A model generated the notes under the pieces. The model saw nothing but the letters and a program-made list of their open reading frames with translations, made no database searches and was not told the origin of the DNA. Positions 15,872 to 23,481 of a stretch of 64,000 bases of DNA are shown here, one piece after another; position 1 is the first letter of the stretch; each line of letters starts with the position of its first letter. Location: contig JAWODW010000037.1 of the NCBI GenBank assembly GCA_046483065.1, positions 75,691 to 139,690 on the forward strand, in the 5' to 3' direction. A program made the translations under genes and the position numbers. This DNA comes from JAWVYT01 sp046483065 (GTDB taxonomy: Bacteria; Gemmatimonadota; Gemmatimonadetes; Longimicrobiales; RSA9).

Positions 15872-17479
15872 TCAGCGCGCCAGCCGGAGGTAGAGAACCG
15901 GGTCGCCGCCCGCCGGGAGCCGGATCCGAACCCGGCCATCCGGGAGGCGCTCGGCCGATCCCACCATCGTCGTCTCGCCGGTGATGTAGTCGATCCGGGT
16001 CACCCGCCAGTCCTCCGCCGAGCCCTCCGCGGGGCCACGCTCCGGGGGAGCGGCCGATCCGGGGCCCAGCCCGGCCACCACCACGTCCAGCTCTACACCC
16101 GTTGCGAACTCCAGCCCCGGCAGGTCCAACCATGTGGCGATGATCACGTCCCGATCCGCCTGGAAGGCGTAGCTCCGGAACCGGTAGGGCGCAAAGTAGT
16201 TCAGCGCGGTGGAGTCGTCGAAGAGGCCGAACCCCACCTCCACCCCGCCGTCGAACTGCCCCACGGTCCCGGCGTCCCCGGCCAGCAGGTCGGAGAGGGT
16301 GCGCATGGCCCGGCCGACGTCGGACGGCACGGGCCCGTCGGGGGCTTCGTCGAGAAGGTTGGTCCGCAGCAGCGTGCCCGAGCGCCCGGGTCCGGCCTTC
16401 ATGTGGTACCAGGAGGCCTTGTACTGGTGGCGATCCTTCCAGTCGGCGCCCAACGCCCAGTGGAGCACGGGGAGCATGTAGCGGGGCACCCACTGGGCGT
16501 AGGGCGGCCGCTCCCACGGCTCCAGGGAGACGAAGCCCCGGGTGCCGGCCTCCACGGCCGTGAGCCCGGCCTCCGTGTTCCACACGCCCTCGAGCTTCCC
16601 CGGCCGGATCCAGTGCTCATAGACGTGGTCGTAGAACGGCATGAGGCTCTGGGCGTGGGGCAGCATCGGCTTCTCGGTGTCGCCCTTCGAGTAGTGGACG
16701 GAGAGGATGTCGATGTGCCGCCACGCGTCGTGGTACGAGAGCCACCGGTCCACGTCCTCCGTCACCGCCGCCACCGTGTGCCGGAGCCGGCTCGGTCGCT
16801 CCGCCAGCGGCCAGCTGTCGGCAGGCCATTCCAGCGTATACGACGGCGCCACCACCTTCCGCCCGGCGGCGTGGATCACCTCCGCGGCGGGGATCAGGAT
16901 CCGGTCGACGTACACCCGGTAGTTCTCATCGGCCCGGAGGAACCAGTCGATGTTCGGCTCGTTCCAGATCTCGAAGTACTCGATCTCCGGGTACCGCTCC
17001 ACCACCCGGCGCACGTATTCCTGCCACCCCTCCATGCCCTCATCGGAGGGTGCGTAGCGCCACCGTTCGGTGGCGTCCGGTGGTGCGCTCGACGCCCACT
17101 CCGGGACCTGGTTCAGCACCGGGAGCATGAGCACGCCGTGCTCCCGGGCGACCCCGACGATGGTGTCCCAACGGGCGAAATCGAAGACGCCGGGCTCGGG
17201 CTCGTGGCGCCGCCACTGGAGCCCCAGCCGGCCCCAGGTGGCGCCCACATCATCGGCCAGGTGCATCTTCCCGGCGTCCAGGTGCACGGCGCCGAAGAAC
17301 GCCCGGACGTACCCGGCGGGGACGGACTGCGCCGCCAGCGCCCCCGGGCCGGAGCGTACGCCCCGACGGTCCGCCGGTCCGGCGCCCGATCCATCGACCC
17401 CGACCGCCGGCGCCAGCGCCAGCGCTGCCGCCGCCCACAGTGCCGCGACCCTGCCGCGGGTCCAACGCTCCCGTCTCAT
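15872..17479 (-). CDS. Secreted glycoside hydrolase, clan-A (TIM-barrel) type
   Basis: 535 residues from the ATG at 17479, 8 bases after the preceding gene's stop. A signal peptide of about 20-50 residues is followed by a TIM barrel. The acid/base Glu is seen in YFEIWNEPNIDWFL and the likely nucleophile Glu in GVWNTEAGLTAVE, the arrangement of GH5/GH39/GH30-type retaining enzymes. The substrate-binding pattern WGRLGLQWRRHEPEPGVFDFARWD at the start of the barrel is typical of clan A. A C-terminal beta-sandwich-like region follows (about 410-535). The upstream partner is a very large carbohydrate-active fusion, so the two probably act on one polysaccharide outside the cytoplasm. Substrate unknown. 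Confidence 0.8.
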   Translation of the reverse strand: MRRERWTRGRVAALWAAAALALAPAVGVDGSGAGPADRRGVRSGPGALAAQSVPAGYVRAFFGAVHLDAGKMHLADDVGATWGRLGLQWRRHEPEPGVFDFARWDTIVGVAREHGVLMLPVLNQVPEWASSAPPDATERWRYAPSDEGMEGWQEYVRRVVERYPEIEYFEIWNEPNIDWFLRADENYRVYVDRILIPAAEVIHAAGRKVVAPSYTLEWPADSWPLAERPSRLRHTVAAVTEDVDRWLSYHDAWRHIDILSVHYSKGDTEKPMLPHAQSLMPFYDHVYEHWIRPGKLEGVWNTEAGLTAVEAGTRGFVSLEPWERPPYAQWVPRYMLPVLHWALGADWKDRHQYKASWYHMKAGPGRSGTLLRTNLLDEAPDGPVPSDVGRAMRTLSDLLAGDAGTVGQFDGGVEVGFGLFDDSTALNYFAPYRFRSYAFQADRDVIIATWLDLPGLEFATGVELDVVVAGLGPGSAAPPERGPAEGSAEDWRVTRIDYITGETTMVGSAERLPDGRVRIRLPAGGDPVLYLRLAR

Positions 17480-17487
17480 GGGCCGCC

Positions 17488-20400
17488 TCACCGTCCGTAC
17501 CGGAACAGGATCTCCAGCCACTCCACCTCCAGCTCGCCGGGCCGTCGATGCCGGACCGGCGCCTCGACGTGCTCGACCCAGGCGCCGCCGGGCGTCACGG
17601 TCCGGGGGCGGGGGTAGACCACGGCGGCGGCGCTCGCCGACTCCACCCGGCCCGGATCCGTGGCCAGCCACCCGTGCACCGCATCGGCCCGCTCGCGCGG
17701 ATCCGTCGGACCCCCGTCCCCACCGCGCGGCAGGACGTAGAACCCCGTGATCGCCGGGCCGGCGGCGTTTTCGCCCCCTGCGGGATCGCCGGCGCTGCCG
17801 CTCGCCGCCCCTGCGAGCCCCTGGACCCGGACCGCCACGTGGCCCTCCCGGATGTCCTGCCCCAGGAAACGGAGCGCGCTGAGCCCCGGGTAGACCACGG
17901 CAGCCCAGCCATCGTCGCCCCGGCGGGTCGCGGGCTCCACCAGCGGCACCCAGGCATCGCCCGCCGAGGGGTTCTCACGGACCCGGACCGTCATCCCGGT
18001 GGGGTCGAGGTCCCGGCCGTAGACCACCAGATCGAACCGGGGCGTCACCTCCGCCGGCCGATGGACGGTGACTCGCACCGATGCCGGACCCCGACTCGGG
18101 AGCCGGACCCACCCGGCGTCGCCGTCGTACCCGGACCACGGCCGGCCGTTGACCTCCACGGCGGTGATCCGCGCCTCGGGCTCCACCACCGGGATCGGCC
18201 AGAGTCGCTCGCCGCCGGGCTCTGTCACCCGGAAGTGGAGCGTCCGGGGCTCGCCCGTGAGCCAGAGGCCCGTGTAGAGCCCCAGGAGCAGCCCGTGCTC
18301 CATGGCGTGGTACGATGTCTTGGTCCGCACCGCCTTCTCGCTCCGGACGACCCTGCCCAGGGTGTCCACCGACAGGTACGCGCCGCCGTAGAGCGGGTCG
18401 ATGACGTGACGGTTCCAGAACGCCGCCCCCTCCCGGAAGGCCTCCAGATATCGGGCCTCGCCCGTGAGCCGGAAGAGGGAGAGCGCCGTCATGTTGCCGT
18501 ACGCCTGCACCCACCACGGCGTGGCCTCCGCCCGGGCCGCCGGGTCCGCCAGCTCGAAGTGGTGCAGCCACGCCCCCGTCTCCGGGAGGAACGCGTGCTC
18601 GAGCGTCTGCCGCCCCAGCTCCACCGCCGCGGCCCTGTAGTCCTCCCGGCCCGTGAGACCGTGCAGCCGAGCCGCCATCCACGCCGTCTCCAGGTTGTGG
18701 CCCACGCTGACCCGGAAGGCGGACCGCCGGCCGCCGGGGACCGCGGTCCACGCGGTGTCCCAGTGCTCGAGGACCCACGCGGTGCCCGGGTCCCGCATCC
18801 GGTCCAGCACCACGTCCAGCACTCGCTGCGCCTGCTCCAGGTACCGGTCGTCCCGGGTGGCCAGGTAGAGGTAGAGCAGGTACCCGGACAACGGGGCGAG
18901 CTGGGGCGAGATGTCCTTCCCGGGGTCCGCCACCGACAGGTCACGGCTCAGCGACGCCACGTATCCGCCCCGGACCTCGTCCCAGGCGTAACGGTCGAGG
19001 AGCGCCAGCGTCCGGTCCAGGTACTGCCGGACCTCCCGATCGTGGGTAACCACCCAGTAGAAGGCCAGTCCCGTGGCGGCGTAGAGCTGCATGAAGAGGT
19101 CTTTCGACGCGTCCACCACCTCGCCGTCGGCCGCCACCTCGTTGTACCACCCGCCGTGCTCCGGGTCCCAGCCGTGCCTCAGCATCCAGTCCAGCGCCGT
19201 CCGGGCACTGTCGAGGTGCTCGGGCTCGCCCGTCAGGAGGTAGCCCGCAGCGTAGGAGAAGAGGTGCCGGGAGACCATCCCCGGGAACCGCCCGTCGCGG
19301 TCCGTGGGCTCCCACCCCCGGTCGAGGAAGGCGCGGAACCCGCCGTCGTCGTCCCGTGCGTGCCGGTCCCAGAAGGGGAGCACGTCGGTCATGGCCTGGC
19401 TCCGCCAGAAGGCCGCCGGGAGGAGCGGCGCCGGGGCGGGCGCCTGCCCCGGACCCGACTCCCGAGCGGCGGCCGACCCGTGAGCCGCGGCCGACTCGTC
19501 ACCGACGTCCGGCACCTGTGCCACACCCTGGATGCGGCCGCCGGGCGCCATCGACGCCAGCGTCACGGCGCCACCCGGCGCCAGCGTCAGCGGCCGCGGC
19601 CGGACGTGTCGGGCGAGACTGTTGATGGCCACCCACCGGGGCTGGGCCTGGAGCAGCGCGGTCACCCGCTCCTCCGTGAGGAAGTTGGGCGTGGCGCGGT
19701 ACGGCATGGCGAGAGCGGCAGTGAGCCAGGAGCCGTCGGCGTCAGAGTCGGTCTCGATCCGCAGCTCGAACCGGGGCTCGCCGTGGCCATCCACCTCCAG
19801 GAACCGGCGCCGGTCGAGGGCGTGGAAGACCACCGCGTGCTCGGTCTCGTGATAGGAGTAGACGTGTCCGGGGTCGGCGCCCGGCTCGTACGCGTCCCGG
19901 TCCTGCTGCGGGTTCAGTGTGCCGAGGAGCTCCCACGCGTCGGGCTCGCCGGGCCCACGTTCGGGCTCACCACCGGCCACCCGGAGGTAGACCCGGTGCT
20001 CGCCGTGGTCGAAGTCGTGGCCGTAGAGCCAGAGGTCGAAGCGGGCGTCGGGGTCCAGATGGCCGGTGGCCTCCAGCGCTCGCAGGTAGCTGTAGACCCA
20101 GCGGTCCCGGGAGGTGCCGAACATGGAGCCCGCCGGGCCGATAGCGCCCCAGGCGTTCGGGACGAACGGGTCGAAGGAGACGTCCACCGGCGCGGGCTCA
20201 TCGGGCGCCGTGTGGTCGGTGGCGGCGTAGTTCGGCCAGTACCAGCCGATGCCGTCGGCGCCGCCGGCGAGCATGGCGTCCACGTTCCCGTCGATCTCCC
20301 ACCGACCCGGCGTATAGCCCAGCTTGATGGTGTGGGTCTGGCCGAGCTGGTATGCCCGGGCCCCGTGCCGGTGGGCCGCAGCCGACGTGGTGGCCACCAC

Positions 20401-21198
20401 GTCGGTAATGTACGCATTGGTGGCCTCGTGACCGTAGCCGCGGTTGAAGTAGCCCCGATAGACGTCGGAGAAGACGAAGTCCGGGGTCTGGCCCAGCGCC
20501 GCGGCGCTGTCCATGAACGCGCCGATCCACGAATGATCGCCCGCCATCTCCGGCGACGCGTTGTGGGGATGGTGCAGGAAGATCCCCACCTCCGCACCGG
20601 GGTGCCCCTCCTTCAGCGCCGCCCGGAGATGAGCGAAGGCCGCCGGGCCGTGGCGCCGGAAGAGCGCCGCGTCCCGGACGTAGCTGCGCCGATCCGGGTG
20701 GCCGGGTCGGGCGAAGCCGCCCAGCGGCGCCTCGTCGAACAACGTGATCCGGGCGAAGTCCGGGTAATGGCGCCGGTAGACGGCGGCCAGCTCCCTGAAC
20801 GTCTCCAGGGTGGAGGCCCGCCGGGCGCTGTTACGGACGAAGGCGTCGATGGTGCCAGCCTCCGCCCGGTCCGGTCCGATCTCGATCCACGTCCGCTCGA
20901 GCCCTACCTCCCGGCACATGGAGAGGAACCGGTCGAGCCGGTCGGCGTCGCGCATCCCTGACGAGTACGGCGTGATCCCGTTCCGTCGCGCGAAGAGGAG
21001 CATGTCCCGGAGCAGCGCCGGGTCGGTGCCCAGGAGCCGGTTCGCGCCGACCCACATGAAGACCTCGGGCCGGTCGGCGGCGGGGCCGTCCGTCTCCGAC
21101 GTCTGCGCCGCGACCCGGCCGGGCGCGAGGGCCGAAACCGCCAGTGTCAGGAATAGCGCCGCGATCCCGCAGCGCCACGCTGGATTCCGCCGTGCCAT
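17488..21198 (-). CDS. Very large exported protein: glycosidase-like N-terminal domain, AGE-epimerase-like (alpha/alpha)6 barrel, C-terminal beta domain
   Basis: 1,236 residues from the ATG at 21198 (GGGAGG upstream). A signal peptide ends near GRVAAQ. Residues about 35-380 look like a TIM barrel (EVFMWVGANRLLG, LERTWIEIGPD, ARITLFDEAPLG, FVFSDVYRGYF, ADGIGWYWPNYAATD). Residues about 600-950 match N-acylglucosamine 2-epimerase / mannose isomerase barrels: DPEHGGWYNEVAADG, KDLFMQLYAATGLAFYW, SVGHNLETAWMAARL, ATPWWVQAYGNMTALSL and AMEHGLLLGLYTGLWL. AGE enzymes are usually cytoplasmic and about 400 residues, so an exported fused form is unusual. The last 270 residues look like beta-sandwiches. 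It is cotranscribed with the glycoside hydrolase downstream. Confidence 0.75.
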   Translation of the reverse strand: MARRNPAWRCGIAALFLTLAVSALAPGRVAAQTSETDGPAADRPEVFMWVGANRLLGTDPALLRDMLLFARRNGITPYSSGMRDADRLDRFLSMCREVGLERTWIEIGPDRAEAGTIDAFVRNSARRASTLETFRELAAVYRRHYPDFARITLFDEAPLGGFARPGHPDRRSYVRDAALFRRHGPAAFAHLRAALKEGHPGAEVGIFLHHPHNASPEMAGDHSWIGAFMDSAAALGQTPDFVFSDVYRGYFNRGYGHEATNAYITDVVATTSAAAHRHGARAYQLGQTHTIKLGYTPGRWEIDGNVDAMLAGGADGIGWYWPNYAATDHTAPDEPAPVDVSFDPFVPNAWGAIGPAGSMFGTSRDRWVYSYLRALEATGHLDPDARFDLWLYGHDFDHGEHRVYLRVAGGEPERGPGEPDAWELLGTLNPQQDRDAYEPGADPGHVYSYHETEHAVVFHALDRRRFLEVDGHGEPRFELRIETDSDADGSWLTAALAMPYRATPNFLTEERVTALLQAQPRWVAINSLARHVRPRPLTLAPGGAVTLASMAPGGRIQGVAQVPDVGDESAAAHGSAAARESGPGQAPAPAPLLPAAFWRSQAMTDVLPFWDRHARDDDGGFRAFLDRGWEPTDRDGRFPGMVSRHLFSYAAGYLLTGEPEHLDSARTALDWMLRHGWDPEHGGWYNEVAADGEVVDASKDLFMQLYAATGLAFYWVVTHDREVRQYLDRTLALLDRYAWDEVRGGYVASLSRDLSVADPGKDISPQLAPLSGYLLYLYLATRDDRYLEQAQRVLDVVLDRMRDPGTAWVLEHWDTAWTAVPGGRRSAFRVSVGHNLETAWMAARLHGLTGREDYRAAAVELGRQTLEHAFLPETGAWLHHFELADPAARAEATPWWVQAYGNMTALSLFRLTGEARYLEAFREGAAFWNRHVIDPLYGGAYLSVDTLGRVVRSEKAVRTKTSYHAMEHGLLLGLYTGLWLTGEPRTLHFRVTEPGGERLWPIPVVEPEARITAVEVNGRPWSGYDGDAGWVRLPSRGPASVRVTVHRPAEVTPRFDLVVYGRDLDPTGMTVRVRENPSAGDAWVPLVEPATRRGDDGWAAVVYPGLSALRFLGQDIREGHVAVRVQGLAGAASGSAGDPAGGENAAGPAITGFYVLPRGGDGGPTDPRERADAVHGWLATDPGRVESASAAAVVYPRPRTVTPGGAWVEHVEAPVRHRRPGELEVEWLEILFRYGR

Positions 21199-21384
21199 CA
21201 CGCCTCCCACCGGTTGCCGATGTCGTAAGCCGCCGCGCCCATCAAAGCTGGCGTCCCCCCGGCCTCGACGCGAGTCCGTGGCAGTGGTTCGCTTCGACGC
21301 CTGCCGGGAACGCTGCCCCGTCACGATCGAAGGCGGGGCGCCGGAAGCCCGACCCCCCGCCCGTCGTCGCCTGGATCTCGAAGC

Positions 21385-22806
21385 CTAGACGTCGAAGTAG
21401 AGCATCACCTCGTACGGGTGCGGGCGCGCGCGCACCGGCTGGATCTCCTTCTCCCGCTTGGTCCGGATCCAGCGCTCGATGAGCGCCTCGCTGAAGACAT
21501 CGCCCTCGAGGAGGAACGCGTGGTCGTCCTCCAACGCATCGAGGGCGGCGTCCAGCGTGGTGGGGAGCTGCCCGATCTGCGCCGCTTCCTCCGGCGGGAG
21601 GCTGAAGACGTCCTCGTCGATGGGCCCGAAGCCGTGCTCCGACGGATCGATCCGGTTCCGGATCCCGTCGATCCCCGCCATGAGCTGCGCCGCCATGGAC
21701 AGGTAGATATTGCCCGTGGCGTCGGGCGGACGGAACTCCATGCGCACGGCGTCGGGGCTGGTGGCGTAGCTCGGGATCCGCACCGCGGCGCTCCGGTTGG
21801 CCAGAGAGAAGAAGCTGCGGACCGGCGCCTCGAAGCCCGGAACGAGCCGGCGGTACGAGTTGGTGCTCGGGTTCGTGATCCCGAGCAGCGCGGGCGCGTG
21901 GACCAGCAGGCCGCCCACGTACCACCGGGCCAGGTCGCTGAGCAGCCCGTACCCCTGGGGGTCGTAGAAGAGGTTCTCGCCCCCGTTCACCAGCTGCTGG
22001 TGGAAGTGCATCCCGCTCCCGGCCTCGCCGAAGAGCGGCTTGGGCATGAACGTGGCCGTCTGCTCCGCGCCGAAGGCGGCCATCTTCGCCACGTACTTGA
22101 CCAGCATCCCCATGTCGCCGGCATCCACGATCCCGGCCAGCGGGATCTCCAGCTCCACCTGGCCCGGGCCGCCCACCTCGTGGTGGTGGTACTTCACCGG
22201 CACGCTCATCCCCCGCAGGTGCTCCGACATCGCCGCCCGCAGGTTGTAGAGCCGATCCTTCGGCGGGATGGCGTGGTAGCCGCCGCCCATCGGGATCACG
22301 TGCCCGCGACCGCCGTCGGAGACCGACCACTCCGCTTCACTGGAGTCGACCCGGTACTCCGCCCGGTTCGGCCCGTTGTCGATATGGACCTCGTCGAAGA
22401 CGTAGAACTCGAACTCGGGGCCCCAGCGGCTCACGGCGCCGTCCACGGTCTCCGCCAGGTACGCGTCGGCCCGGCCCGCCGTGTTCCGGGGGTCGTGGGG
22501 GTACGGCGTCTTGCTGTCCGCCTCCATGACCACGCAGATGAAGCCCAGGGTGGGCACGTCCCAGAACGGGTCGGGCGCACCGGTCTTCAGGTCCGGCACC
22601 AGCACCATGTCACCGGAAGCGATGCCCCGGAAACCGACGCTCGAGCCGTCGAAGCCCACACCGTTCTCCATGGTGTCCGTCGTGAACTGATCGGCCGGCA
22701 GCGTGACGTGATGCCAGCGCCCCCAGAGGTCGATGAACTTGAGGTCCACCATCCGGATCCCGTGGTCTTCTACATGACGCCGGGCATCCTCGAAATTGTC
22801 AAACAT
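21385..22806 (-). CDS. glnA: Glutamine synthetase, type I
   Basis: 473 residues from the ATG at 22806, preceded by GGGAGTG. All GSI blocks are visible: VGFDGSSVGFRGIASGDMVLVPD, GPEFEFYVFDEV, YHHHEVGGPGQVELEIPL, the ATP-binding TFMPKPLFGEAGSGMHFHQQL and the NPSTNSYRRLVPGFEAP loop with Arg ligands. It makes glutamine from glutamate, ammonia and ATP as a dodecamer. The region around the E. coli adenylylation site (LYDLPPEE) reads VFSLPPEE, so the modified Tyr is replaced by Phe and GlnE control is unlikely. Upstream is a long repeat-filled region shared with glnS on the opposite strand. Confidence 0.95.
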   Translation of the reverse strand: MFDNFEDARRHVEDHGIRMVDLKFIDLWGRWHHVTLPADQFTTDTMENGVGFDGSSVGFRGIASGDMVLVPDLKTGAPDPFWDVPTLGFICVVMEADSKTPYPHDPRNTAGRADAYLAETVDGAVSRWGPEFEFYVFDEVHIDNGPNRAEYRVDSSEAEWSVSDGGRGHVIPMGGGYHAIPPKDRLYNLRAAMSEHLRGMSVPVKYHHHEVGGPGQVELEIPLAGIVDAGDMGMLVKYVAKMAAFGAEQTATFMPKPLFGEAGSGMHFHQQLVNGGENLFYDPQGYGLLSDLARWYVGGLLVHAPALLGITNPSTNSYRRLVPGFEAPVRSFFSLANRSAAVRIPSYATSPDAVRMEFRPPDATGNIYLSMAAQLMAGIDGIRNRIDPSEHGFGPIDEDVFSLPPEEAAQIGQLPTTLDAALDALEDDHAFLLEGDVFSEALIERWIRTKREKEIQPVRARPHPYEVMLYFDV

Positions 22807-23078
22807 GTATGTATCACTCCCGCCGGCCGTAACGGCCGTTCGTTTCGCTGTTCCAGGCTTCATCGGGCGACGCCGGACACTCAAGCTACACGCGCGACCC
22901 GGCTTCCGGTACCCGCATCTCGACGACGGACCGCCCCGCCTTCGTTCGCGGCAGAAGACGCGAGCTGCCCGGCTCGCGCCACTGGATGGACATGATCTCT
23001 CGACTGTTCCCGGGTTCCGATGCGTGGGGGAGACAGCGGGAACCACCTCGCGGGACGGCGATTCCCGGCGGGAGCGAA

Positions 23079-23275
23079 GGCGGCGAGGCTGTCCCAAACC
23101 TTCCGACCATCGACGTCCGACAGATGAGCGGAGACTTCGGGACGCGTGGCGACCCAAAGTCTCCTTCCATTGATCCCGCAAGACGACGACCGGAAGCTTT
23201 GGGTCGCCTGCCGACCCAAACCCTCATCGCGTCCCAACACCCGCGACGAACGCGGAGTTCGGGACGACGACGCCC
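23079..23275 (+). repeat. Interspersed palindromic intergenic repeat, copy A
   Basis: A second, inverted copy lies at 57969-58108. The first 40 bases differ at only a few positions (both begin GCGGCGAGG and contain TTCCG...CATCG...CGTCCG), and a later block carries a conserved hairpin. Here the hairpin is TTTGGGTCG (23198-23206), 5-base loop, CGACCCAAA (23212-23220). The copies are separated by 35 kb and both sit in gene-free stretches. Confidence 0.65.
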
Positions 23276-23278
23276 ACC

Positions 23279-23388
23279 GACCTGGCCCACCGACCTGGCC
23301 CGCCGACCTGGCCCGCCGACCTGGCCCGCCGACCTCACCCGCCGACCTGGCCCGCCGGCCCCGTCCACCCGACCTGGCCCACCGACCC
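23279..23388 (+). repeat. 13-bp tandem repeat, about eight units
   Basis: The unit GACCTGGCCCGCC recurs head to tail with small variations from 23279. Because 13 is not a multiple of 3 it is not a coding repeat. It lies 94 bases before the glnS start. There are no spacers, so it is not a CRISPR. Confidence 0.85.
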
Positions 23389-23481
23389 GCGCCGCTCACC
23401 ACCCTTCCTCCATCCCCTCCCCCGGACTTAGCTTCGATGCCGACGCCGGACCGAGACCCGAACCCGAAGCCAGAACGTCGC

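Larger units (their letters stand above)
22807..23481. other. Intergenic region between divergent glnA and glnS, no gene recognised
   Basis: 675 bases between two divergent genes. Open frames cross it but have the composition of spurious ones. It holds a palindrome-containing interspersed repeat (23079-23275) and a 13-bp tandem repeat (23279-23388); the first 270 bases show nothing I can name beyond the glnA ribosome-binding site. Confidence 0.6.

Noticed and set aside
17440..20961. 1,173-codon plus-strand open frame opposite the carbohydrate-active genes
   Set aside because: It is antisense to two recognisable proteins, is rich in Arg, Pro, Gly and Val without any motif, and is the usual artefact of high third-position G+C.
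23279..23388. CRISPR-like array
   Set aside because: Units are directly adjacent with no unique spacers, and no cas genes are present.
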